The notes: generated by a model not told the origin, from the letters alone. Positions 1 to 4,567 are shown, counted from the first letter of the stretch. The stretch: DNA of 11,991 nt from a bacterium (GCA_030649775.1 JAUSFR010000032.1:1-11991); one strand, 5' to 3'. Made by a program: numbers and translations.

Positions 1-165
1 GTGATTGAGCACAATCTGGACGTTATCAAATCCTCCGATTATGTGGTTGACTTCGGTCCCGACGGTGGGAGTGGCGGGGGAGAAATAGTCGCGAAAGGAA
101 CGCCCGAACAAGTAGCAGAAAGCAAGAGGTCATATACGGGCGAATACTTGAAGAAGATTCTTTAA
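1..165 (+). CDS. uvrA: UvrA excinuclease ABC subunit A, C-terminal end (partial)
   Basis: Frame 1 is open from the first base to a TAA at 163-165 and gives the last 54 residues of UvrA, the ATPase that finds DNA damage and loads UvrB in nucleotide excision repair. The recognisable pieces are VIEHNLDVIK (the end of the second ABC ATPase with its conserved His), then DFGPDGGSGGGEIVAKGTP and the terminal SYTGEYLKKIL, which is the normal UvrA ending. The gene start lies left of the window. A second version of the last nine residues lies downstream at 211-237, described separately. uvrC follows about 660 bases later, so two of the three excinuclease genes are close together, with a response regulator in between on the other strand. 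The identification is firm because the C-terminal motifs are diagnostic. Confidence 0.95.
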   Translation: MIEHNLDVIKSSDYVVDFGPDGGSGGGEIVAKGTPEQVAESKRSYTGEYLKKIL

Positions 166-173
166 AAAACCTG

Positions 174-210
174 CCCCGTAGCAAGAAATTCTTATTTCTT
201 TGCTTCGGGG
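174..210. repeat. Palindromic hairpin just after the uvrA stop
   Basis: The left arm 174-189 pairs with the right arm 194-210 over a TCTT loop (190-193): about 15 base pairs with one T-T mismatch (179/205) and one bulged T (199). The outer arms are CCCCG and CGGGG. There is no U-run behind it, so it is not a clear intrinsic terminator, though it could protect the uvrA mRNA 3' end. A smaller hairpin with the same outer design (CCCCG, AGCAA, TTGCT, CGGGG) lies at 2212-2238, suggesting a dispersed repeat family. Confidence 0.6.
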
Positions 211-252
211 TCATACACTGGAGAGTATTTGAAAAAGGCGCTAGGTTTTTGA
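202..252 (+). pseudogene. Relic second copy of the uvrA 3' end
   Basis: Bases 211-237 encode SYTGEYLKK, identical to the functional UvrA tail encoded by 130-156, followed by ALGF and a TGA at 250-252. The nine codons differ at six third positions and every difference is synonymous. That pattern fits an old homologous uvrA tail better than a recent duplication. The preceding codons (202-210, Ala-Ser-Gly) also suit a UvrA tail. No start codon or ribosome binding site precedes it and it is separated from uvrA by a stop and a hairpin, so it is unlikely to be translated. Confidence 0.6.
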
Positions 253-273
253 GGCTCTAGGCTCTAGGCGTTA
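253..273. repeat. 7-bp tandem repeat, three units
   Basis: GGCTCTA at 253-259 and 260-266 is followed by the variant GGCGTTA at 267-273. It sits between the uvrA relic and the response-regulator terminator. Short degenerate tandem repeats of this kind recur in other gaps of this window. Confidence 0.6.
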
Positions 274-282
274 GGAAAAAGA

Positions 283-316
283 TAAAGAAAAAAAGCGTTC
301 TGACAAGTCAGAACGC
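283..316 (-). terminator. Intrinsic terminator of the response-regulator gene
   Basis: Read on the minus strand, a perfect 10-bp stem (GCGTTCTGAC at 295-304 with GTCAGAACGC at 307-316) is followed by a run of seven T (288-294) and further T-rich sequence. It lies about 20 bases beyond the stop codon of the minus-strand gene at 337. This is a textbook rho-independent terminator. Confidence 0.9.
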
Positions 317-336
317 CCGTGAAGTCATGACGATGG

Positions 337-738
337 TCACCTCTTAATGAGATAACCTCGCACCGTTTCGGCAAATTCCTTCGGCTTACAGGGTTTCTGA
401 ATTGCCTGAGAAAATCCCGTCGCTCGCGGGTCCCCCTGAATGTCTTCCAGAGTTGCGCTAAAGAGAATGACCGGTGTATCTTTGTGCGCGGGTTCCGATT
501 TCAGGTAATCAAGGAGGTCAAGGCCTGTTCCGCCAGGCATTCTGAAATCGGTAGTGACGACCGCAGGGATGAACTTCGCCAAAATCCTTTTGGCGGAATC
601 CACGGAATCCGCCTCAAGTACATGCAACTTAAAAAGTTCAGAGGTGACAAACATTCTCAGTACCTGACACAAAATGTTGCGGACATGGATATCGTCATCA
701 ACGACAAGAACGGTGAAGAAAGGTTTTTCGGTTTTCAT
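337..738 (-). CDS. Stand-alone receiver-domain response regulator (CheY-like)
   Basis: This 133-residue protein is a single receiver domain with no output domain. Visible landmarks are the acidic cluster DDD (residues 14-16), the phospho-acceptor Asp64 in TTDFRMPGGTG, the switch Ser94 in VILFSA and the conserved Lys115 in QKPCKP. It should accept a phosphate from a histidine kinase and act through protein-protein contact. No kinase gene is visible here, so its partner is unknown. I chose the ATG at 736-738; the frame stays open upstream to a TTG at 790-792, but that TTG forms part of a -35 box and the next residues do not look like a receiver domain. The gene is divergent from uvrC with overlapping promoters, and has its own terminator at 283-316. 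No clear Shine-Dalgarno precedes the ATG. A role linked to repair is only suggested by position. Confidence 0.9.
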   Translation of the reverse strand: MKTEKPFFTVLVVDDDIHVRNILCQVLRMFVTSELFKLHVLEADSVDSAKRILAKFIPAVVTTDFRMPGGTGLDLLDYLKSEPAHKDTPVILFSATLEDIQGDPRATGFSQAIQKPCKPKEFAETVRGYLIKR

Positions 739-763
739 TTTTTTATTTGTACTACTGCTGTGC

Positions 764-792
764 AAGGTAGCATATAAACTTGATTTCGTCAA
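764..792 (-). promoter_or_regulatory. Promoter of the response-regulator gene
   Basis: On the minus strand the -35 TTGACG (787-792), a 17-base spacer and the -10 TACCTT (764-769) preceded by an extended TGC are visible. The predicted start of transcription is near 757, giving a leader of about 19 bases before the ATG. The -35 overlaps the one serving uvrC. Confidence 0.6.
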
Positions 793-807
793 GATTTGTT
801 CTATACT
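780..807 (+). promoter_or_regulatory. Promoter of uvrC
   Basis: TTGATT (780-785), a 16-base spacer and TATACT (802-807) make a good sigma70-type promoter. Transcription would start near 814, leaving a leader of only about 13 bases before the uvrC ATG at 827. The inverted repeat CTTGA-TTTCG-TCAAG (779-793) spans the -35 boxes of both divergent promoters. Confidence 0.6.
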
Positions 808-826
808 AAACCTCTATCCAAACCCG

Positions 827-2047
827 ATGCCTAAACTACTACAAAAAAAGAAACTACCCGACTCGCCAGGGGTCTATTTTTTCCTCGGGAGGAACAAAAA
901 ACTCCTGTATATCGGCCGTGCAACGTCGCTTCGCTCACGGGTACGCAGTTACTTTGACGGACGACTCCACGAGACACGTGGGCCGTGGGTGGAGAAAATG
1001 GTCGGTGAGGCAAAAAGCATTGATTTCAAGAAAACCGACTCGGTGCTTGAAGCGATTCTGCTTGAAGCCGACCTTATCAAAAAGTTTCAACCTCCCTATA
1101 ACACGCGCGAAAAAGACGACAAAAGTTTCAACTGTGTGGTCATTACGGACGAGGCATTTCCCCGCGTCCTTGTGGTCCGTCATAGGGAAATAGACTCTCT
1201 CACCTTAAAAATTAAAAATTGTAAATTAAAAATTACTTATGGTCCGTTCACTTCAGGTTCAGATTTGAGGGGTGCGCTCAAAATTATTCGGAAGATTTTC
1301 CCATACCGAGATACCTGCGAACCGAATCAAAGGCGACCATGCTTCAATCGGCAGATCGGGCTTTGTCCTGGCGTATGTGATGGCACTGTTTCAGAAAAGG
1401 AGTACCGCCGGACCATACGACAGCTTCAGCTGTTTTTTGAAGGCAAAAAGCGCATGCTTCTTACGACACTCAAAAAGGAAATGCGGAGTGCGATACAACG
1501 TGAGGCATTTGAAGAAGCGAACGTGCTAAAAAATCGCATACAAGCCGTCACACACATTCAAGATGTATCGCTCTTTAGGCGTGAAAAAAATACAAGCACC
1601 GAACGCATTGAAAGCTATGACATTGCGCATACGGGAGGGAAGTCATCGGTCGGTGTCATGACGGTAGTTGAAGGAGGGCTTCCCAATAAAAATGAGTATC
1701 GGCTTTTCAATCTCAAAACAACGACACCGGGAGACGATGTCGGGGGGCTCTGCGAAGTGGTTACGAGGCGACTCGCACATTCCGAGTGGGCGAAGCCGGC
1801 ATTTATCGTGGTTGACGGGGGGCAACCTCAAAAAGACGCGATAGAAGAGGTGCTTGAGGATGTGGGGCTTCTTATTCCCGTAATTGCCGTCAAAAAGGAC
1901 GCGCGACACCGCCCACAGGAATTACTTGGCTCTATCCAGCTTATCAAAAAGTACCAGCAGGCAATTCTCCTCGCGAACGCGGAAGCCCATCGGTTTGCGA
2001 TTGGCAGGCATCGTAAGAGGCGTGGAAAGGATTTTCTCCACGCTTGA
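827..2047 (+). CDS. uvrC: UvrC excinuclease subunit C, short form lacking HhH domain
   Basis: UvrC makes the two incisions around damaged DNA once UvrAB has marked it. This 406-residue form has the GIY-YIG nuclease (GVYFFLG at 15-21, LLYIGRATSLRSR at 27-39, Glu80), four cysteines placed like the known iron-sulfur ligands (C164, C172, C180, C184), a UVR domain for UvrB contact (about 208-245) and the RNase H-like nuclease (Asp265 in SYDIAHTGG, Asp330 in VVDGG, His388 in EAHRFAIGRH). Usual UvrC proteins are near 600 residues; this one stops just after HRKRR, so the C-terminal helix-hairpin-helix DNA-binding pair is missing. A lysine-rich insertion at residues 127-136 is encoded by an AT-rich repeat. 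The start at 827 gives MPKLLQKKKLPDSPGVYFF, the normal N-terminus; upstream in-frame sequence overlaps the promoter. Catalytic residues are intact, so it is probably active. Confidence 0.93.
   Translation: MPKLLQKKKLPDSPGVYFFLGRNKKLLYIGRATSLRSRVRSYFDGRLHETRGPWVEKMVGEAKSIDFKKTDSVLEAILLEADLIKKFQPPYNTREKDDKSFNCVVITDEAFPRVLVVRHREIDSLTLKIKNCKLKITYGPFTSGSDLRGALKIIRKIFPYRDTCEPNQRRPCFNRQIGLCPGVCDGTVSEKEYRRTIRQLQLFFEGKKRMLLTTLKKEMRSAIQREAFEEANVLKNRIQAVTHIQDVSLFRREKNTSTERIESYDIAHTGGKSSVGVMTVVEGGLPNKNEYRLFNLKTTTPGDDVGGLCEVVTRRLAHSEWAKPAFIVVDGGQPQKDAIEEVLEDVGLLIPVIAVKKDARHRPQELLGSIQLIKKYQQAILLANAEAHRFAIGRHRKRRGKDFLHA
1205..1234 (+). repeat. AT-rich repeat lying in frame inside uvrC
   Basis: The nonamer TTAAAAATT occurs at 1205-1213, 1212-1220 and 1226-1234. 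It encodes residues 127-136, LKIKNCKLKI. These lie just after the FPRVLVVR strand and before YGPFTSG, where other UvrC proteins have a short linker. The base composition is far more AT-rich than the surrounding gene and resembles an intergenic repeat. Confidence 0.6.
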
Positions 2048-2072
2048 CGTCTATAACAATATATGCGATAAT
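2044..2072 (+). promoter_or_regulatory. Promoter of the small RNA gene
   Basis: TTGACG (2044-2049), a 17-base spacer and GATAAT (2067-2072) with an extended TGC directly before the -10. The -35 starts one base before the uvrC stop codon TGA (2045-2047). This is among the best promoter matches in the window, yet no open reading frame follows it before the terminator at 2174-2209. Confidence 0.7.
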
Positions 2073-2078
2073 GGAAAC

Positions 2079-2209
2079 ACGGCGCTCAACTGAAGTTGAG
2101 TAGTCGGACTGGCGGACGGGAAAAGCCCAATTGCATTATGAGTTTTTCTCCGATCAACATCCGCCAGTAGATTGACCTTGCGTGCGGGTGCGCGCAAGGT
2201 CTTTTTTTT
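2079..2209 (+). ncRNA. Putative structured small RNA, about 130 nt, unknown family
   Basis: A strong promoter and an eight-T intrinsic terminator bracket about 130 bases with no plausible reading frame but clear structure. Hairpin 1 is CTCAAC (2085-2090) with GTTGAG (2095-2100) over the loop TGAA. Hairpin 2 is the perfect 9-bp stem ACTGGCGGA (2108-2116) with TCCGCCAGT (2160-2168). It continues, across a seven-base right-hand bulge (2153-2159), into an inner stem (2117-2126 with 2142-2152, one bulged T at 2149) and a loop of about 15 bases. Hairpin 3 is the terminator. TCAAC in the bulge (2154-2158) could pair with GTTGA of hairpin 1, so an alternative fold or pseudoknot is possible. I do not recognise SRP, 6S, tmRNA, RNase P or a known riboswitch. 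ddl downstream has its own promoter, so this is more likely a free RNA than a ddl leader. Confidence 0.6.
2174..2209 (+). terminator. Intrinsic terminator of the small RNA
   Basis: GACCTTGCG (2174-2182) pairs perfectly with CGCAAGGTC (2193-2201), with T-G and G-C pairs inside, and is followed by eight T (2202-2209). It would stop both the small RNA and any read-through from uvrC. Confidence 0.9.
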
Positions 2210-2211
2210 AC

Positions 2212-2238
2212 CCCCGCAGCAATCTCCTTTGCTCGGGG
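2212..2238. repeat. Small palindrome in the ddl promoter region
   Basis: CCCCG (2212-2216) pairs with CGGGG (2234-2238) and AGCAA (2218-2222) with TTGCT (2229-2233), with C2217 bulged. The arms match the outer design of the hairpin at 174-210. The right arm contains the likely -35 box of ddl (2229-2234). Confidence 0.55.
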
Positions 2239-2257
2239 TTTGGTGTGGGGGTATAAT
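2229..2257 (+). promoter_or_regulatory. Promoter of ddl giving a leaderless mRNA
   Basis: TTGCTC (2229-2234), a 17-base spacer and a perfect TATAAT (2252-2257). The ATG of ddl begins only seven bases after TATAAT, so transcription should start at or next to the A of the start codon. There is no room for a ribosome binding site. Confidence 0.7.
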
Positions 2258-2263
2258 TCGTCT

Positions 2264-3244
2264 ATGTTCTCAAAGACTCGCGTGGCCGTCCTGCGTGGCG
2301 GACCTTCCAGTGAATATCACGTCTCACTTAAGACGGGAGCGAATGTGCTTTCGCGTCTTCCCGAAAAATATCACGCGTTGGATGTACTCATTGACCGTGA
2401 CGGAATGTGGCACTTGAAGGGAAAAGTTGAACCTTCCGAAAAAATACTGGGTAAAGTAGATGTCGTCTGGAACGCGCTTCACGGCGAGTATGGAGAGGAT
2501 GGAGGCGTCCAGCATCTTCTGGAAGCACACGCGATACCGTTCACGGGTTCGGGCAGACTTGCTTCCGCTCTCTCATACAGCAAAATTTTGGCGAAGAAAA
2601 TCGCCGAGAACGCAGGCATCAAAACTCCGCAGTATCGCATTCTTCGCTCCGAGGAAATCTCCTCGCTTCCCGCACTCGCGGAAGAGCTGTACCGGACGTT
2701 TCCGCACCCGTCCATCGTAAAGCCTGCGTCAAGCGGTTCATCCATCGGGGTGTCCGTAGCCACCACTCCCGAAGAACTTTTCTCGGCTCTCTCCACGGCG
2801 TTTTCGCTATCGGACGTTATCCTGATTGAGGAATACATTGAGGGCAAAGAGGCGAGCACGGGAATTATTGAAGGGTTTCGCGGACAGAAGTTTTACCCGC
2901 TGATACCGGTTGAGGTGGTACTTCCGCAAGACGGACGTTTCCTGGACTTTGATACACGGTACGCGGAAGACAGGGAACATCGCTGTCCCGGGGGTTTTAG
3001 TAACCGTGAAAAAGAGGAGCTTCAGGCGCTCGCGACAACGATTCACAAATTGCTCGGTCTCCGCCACTATTCACGCTCCGAGTTTATTGTGCACCCAAAA
3101 CGAGGGATTTTTTTCTTGGAAGCCGACTCGGTTCCCGACCTGCACGAAGGTGTTTCTCCCTATCTGCATTCTCTCGGCGCCGTCGGCGCCACAACGCGCG
3201 ATTTTCTCGGGCACGTCCTATCGCTCGCATTGGAGCGAAATTAA
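2264..3244 (+). CDS. ddl: D-alanine--D-alanine ligase (ATP-grasp), divergent active site
   Basis: Ddl joins two D-alanines with ATP for the peptidoglycan stem peptide, in the cytoplasm. The 326-residue length is normal. Family motifs appear in order: RGGPSSEYHVSL (11-22), ALHGEYGEDGGVQ (71-83), IPFTGSG (91-97), the ATP-grasp lysine and loop IVKPASSGSSIGV (151-163), EEYIEGKE (189-196) and the metal-binding segment RSEFIVHPKRGIFFLEADSVPDL from 271. In E. coli DdlB the magnesium ligands are Asp257, Glu270 and Asn272; by motif alignment they are Glu273, Glu286 and Asp288 here, and the following Pro-Gly is Pro-Asp (291-292). These are acidic changes, so metal binding may persist, but substrate or kinetics could differ. 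The ATG at 2264 is chosen because it sits seven bases from TATAAT and starts at the usual first strand; an upstream TTG at 2240 lies inside the promoter. Another ATP-grasp ligase is possible but less likely. Confidence 0.88.
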   Translation: MFSKTRVAVLRGGPSSEYHVSLKTGANVLSRLPEKYHALDVLIDRDGMWHLKGKVEPSEKILGKVDVVWNALHGEYGEDGGVQHLLEAHAIPFTGSGRLASALSYSKILAKKIAENAGIKTPQYRILRSEEISSLPALAEELYRTFPHPSIVKPASSGSSIGVSVATTPEELFSALSTAFSLSDVILIEEYIEGKEASTGIIEGFRGQKFYPLIPVEVVLPQDGRFLDFDTRYAEDREHRCPGGFSNREKEELQALATTIHKLLGLRHYSRSEFIVHPKRGIFFLEADSVPDLHEGVSPYLHSLGAVGATTRDFLGHVLSLALERN

Positions 3245-3259
3245 GGAATCTCTATATTG

Positions 3260-3330
3260 TGGACCTGGGGAGAATCGGACTCCCGTTTCGTCAATGCGAA
3301 TGACGCGTCGTACCACTAGACCACAGGCCC
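3260..3330 (-). tRNA. tRNA-Ala (anticodon CGC)
   Basis: The minus strand folds as a 71-nt tRNA: acceptor GGGCCTG/CAGGTCC, D arm with loop AGTGGTA, anticodon stem CGTCA/TGACG with loop TTCGCAT (anticodon CGC, reading GCG), a four-base variable loop, and T stem GGGAG/CTCCC. The acceptor has the G3-U70 wobble that specifies alanine, and A73. No CCA is encoded. The T loop is TCCGATT, so position 55 is C instead of the nearly universal U; D-stem pair 13-22 is mismatched. It is convergent with ddl, ending 16 bases beyond its stop. Confidence 0.88.
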
Positions 3331-3349
3331 CTTTAATTAGGGTCACCAC

Positions 3350-3378
3350 ATCATAAAATAGATTTGCCGAGCAAGCAA
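3350..3378 (-). promoter_or_regulatory. Promoter of tRNA-Ala(CGC)
   Basis: Minus strand TTGCTT (3373-3378), a 17-base spacer and TATGAT (3350-3355), about 20 bases before the tRNA 5' end at 3330. The -35 lies inside the spacer of the divergent tRNA-Ala(UGC) promoter. Confidence 0.6.
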
Positions 3379-3392
3379 ATTGGCCCTATAAT
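3364..3392 (+). promoter_or_regulatory. Promoter of tRNA-Ala(UGC)
   Basis: TTGCCG (3364-3369), a 17-base spacer and a perfect TATAAT (3387-3392), 12 bases before the mature tRNA 5' end at 3405. Its spacer contains the -35 of the opposite tRNA promoter, so both polymerases cannot bind at once. Confidence 0.7.
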
Positions 3393-3404
3393 GCCTTCCA
3401 GCAA

Positions 3405-3480
3405 GGGCCCATAGCTCATCTGGTAGAGCGCCTCATTTGCAATGAGGAGGTAAGCGGTTCGAGTCCGCTTGGGTCCACCA
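3405..3480 (+). tRNA. tRNA-Ala (anticodon UGC)
   Basis: A canonical 76-nt cloverleaf: acceptor GGGCCCA/TGGGTCC with G3-U70, D arm GCTC/GAGC, anticodon stem CCTCA/TGAGG with loop TTTGCAA (anticodon TGC), T arm AGCGG/CCGCT with loop TTCGAGT, A73 and an encoded CCA (3478-3480). It differs from the neighbouring CGC isoacceptor in body sequence as well as anticodon, and in encoding CCA. Its last 19 bases before the final A recur at 3653-3671. Confidence 0.97.
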
Positions 3481-3652
3481 AACGAGTCCGCGAGATTGTG
3501 GACACAAAGTAAGCAAACTGCTTTGCTTAAGGCGGACGAGAAAGACTTTTCGTTACTGAGTGACCAATTTTTCTTAAAGGTAGTCCTTTTAGAAAAATGG
3601 AAATACTCCTGTGGTGCCACGAGGTCGAAAAGTACCCGCCACGGTAGGTGGA
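3481..3652. other. Structured non-coding segment between two tRNA 3'-end copies
   Basis: This 172-base stretch has no credible gene. It holds several inverted repeats: GTCCGC (3486-3491) with GCGGAC (3532-3537) enclosing AAGCAAA (3511-3517) with TTTGCTT (3522-3528); and a strong hairpin 3564-3580 with 3585-3600 over the loop TAGT, 16 pairs with one T-T mismatch and one bulged A. It begins right after a tRNA and ends at a copy of that tRNA's 3' end. It may be a degraded or non-autonomous integrated element, or an RNA co-transcribed with the tRNA. Confidence 0.5.
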
Positions 3653-3671
3653 GAGTCCGCTTGGGTCCACC
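3653..3671 (+). repeat. Direct repeat of the tRNA-Ala(UGC) 3' end (att-like)
   Basis: GAGTCCGCTTGGGTCCACC at 3653-3671 is identical to 3461-3479 in tRNA-Ala(UGC), covering the T-loop end, T-stem 3' strand, acceptor 3' strand, discriminator and two bases of CCA. The spacing is 192 bases. The identity stops exactly at both ends. Fragments of a tRNA 3' end in direct orientation are the classic trace of integrase-mediated insertion. Confidence 0.7.
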
Positions 3672-3693
3672 CTAGGGTGGAGCGTGCTATAAT
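3667..3693 (+). promoter_or_regulatory. Extended -10 promoter with adjoining 14-bp palindrome
   Basis: TGC followed by a perfect TATAAT (3688-3693) lies 10 bases before the ATG at 3704, so the mRNA would have a leader of only a few bases. No good -35 is visible at 16-18 bases. The perfect palindrome CCACCCTAGGGTGG (3667-3680), directly upstream and partly made of the tRNA repeat, could be an operator. Confidence 0.55.
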
Positions 3694-3703
3694 TTGGGAC
3701 ACT

Positions 3704-3931
3704 ATGTTGCCGTTTCCCACCATTGTTATTGAAAAAACTGTGCTTACCGTTTTGCTTGGCATTACGCTTGTTATTCTTGTCGCAATGACCGCGATATTCC
3801 GCTATCACTGGAAACGATTCGGACTGGAGGCGCGGGCGGTTTCGCGAATGCGCCAGTGGTATGGAATCATATCAACGATGCTCTGTGTAGGTGCGCTGGC
3901 TCTTTATGCGTTAAATATATTTTTGCTCTAA
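3704..3931 (+). CDS. Small two-helix membrane protein, unrecognised
   Basis: A 75-residue protein with two predicted membrane helices (about 12-32 and 55-74) joined by a basic loop RYHWKRFGLEARAVSRMRQ (33-51). I do not recognise the family; SecG has similar size and topology but its glycine-rich motif is absent. The ATG at 3704 is chosen because it lies 10 bases after TATAAT; the frame is open further upstream but that part crosses the tRNA repeat and promoter. The PH-domain membrane protein gene begins three bases after its stop, so the two are almost certainly one operon and may act together in the membrane. Confidence 0.7.
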   Translation: MLPFPTIVIEKTVLTVLLGITLVILVAMTAIFRYHWKRFGLEARAVSRMRQWYGIISTMLCVGALALYALNIFLL

Positions 3932-3934
3932 TTT

Positions 3935-4519
3935 ATGCCTCCGCTTGAGAACAACGAGCAGATTCTTTACACCGCACGGAAACACTGGTTTATCCTTGCC
4001 GGTGAATCGGTGGTTCTTGTCGTGCTCGCGATTATTCCTTCAATCTTTCTTTTCGCCCCGTACCTTATTCCGCGTGAACTCCTACAGGTCATAAGCGAGA
4101 CCGTACATTTACAAGGAAACTTTTTTCTCATTGTCCTCTTTCTGTGGTCGCTTCTGCTCATCATTCTTTGGATTATTTTTACTCTCCTTTGGACCGACTA
4201 CTATCTGGATGTGTGGTTCGTCACTAATTTTAGAATTATTGCGATTGAGCAAATAGGGCTTTTTAACCGGAAAATCTCAACTTTTAGACTTGATATGATT
4301 CAGGACGCTACGGTGAAAGTGCCCGGAGTTCTTTCCACTCTGATTGGTTTTGGAACGGTGGAAGTAAGTACCGCGAGTAACGGTTCATTTCGGATGAAGG
4401 GAGTAGCGAACCCAAATACTTTGAAGGAAAAAATAATGGAGGAACATCATCGTATACAGGGCGAAAAACAGGAAGTTTCCATTAAGTCTCCTGTGGACGA
4501 ACACACCGAGCGATTTTAG
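3935..4519 (+). CDS. Membrane protein with bacterial PH domain (bPH2/YdbS-like)
   Basis: This 194-residue protein has two membrane helices (about 20-42 and 63-86) followed by a cytoplasmic domain (about 88-172). The segment YYLDVWFVTNFRIIAIEQIGLFNRKISTFRLDMIQDATVKVPGVL (split across residues 90-133) with the later GFGTVEVSTAS is the typical bacterial PH-like (PF03703) pattern: 'T-N-R' strand, then 'I.D...' and a G-rich turn. Functions in the family are poorly known; membrane-stress or scaffolding roles have been proposed for some. The tail from 173 is hydrophilic. The start is three bases after the upstream stop, with no visible Shine-Dalgarno, which suits translational coupling. No terminator with a T-run follows; the next gene has its own promoter. 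Confidence 0.82.
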   Translation: MPPLENNEQILYTARKHWFILAGESVVLVVLAIIPSIFLFAPYLIPRELLQVISETVHLQGNFFLIVLFLWSLLLIILWIIFTLLWTDYYLDVWFVTNFRIIAIEQIGLFNRKISTFRLDMIQDATVKVPGVLSTLIGFGTVEVSTASNGSFRMKGVANPNTLKEKIMEEHHRIQGEKQEVSIKSPVDEHTERF

Positions 4520-4567
4520 TTCTACGGTTTTCGGAGTTTCTACTCCCGCACCGAGTGCGGAGATGCA

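Noticed and set aside
739..792. N-terminal extension of the response regulator from a TTG at 790-792
   Set aside because: The TTG is part of the -35 box TTGACG and the extra 18 residues do not belong to a receiver domain; the ATG at 738 gives the usual start.
2079..2209. SRP RNA, 6S RNA or a riboswitch controlling ddl
   Set aside because: The SRP tetraloop region and the 6S open bubble are absent, and ddl has its own promoter downstream of the terminator, so a cis-leader role is unlikely.
3351..3620. 89-aa minus-strand open frame across the tRNA-Ala(UGC) gene
   Set aside because: It reads through the tRNA on the opposite strand and gives the typical false protein from antisense tRNA.
3704..3931. 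SecG preprotein translocase subunit
   Set aside because: Size and two helices fit, but the glycine-rich SecG motif between and after the helices is missing.
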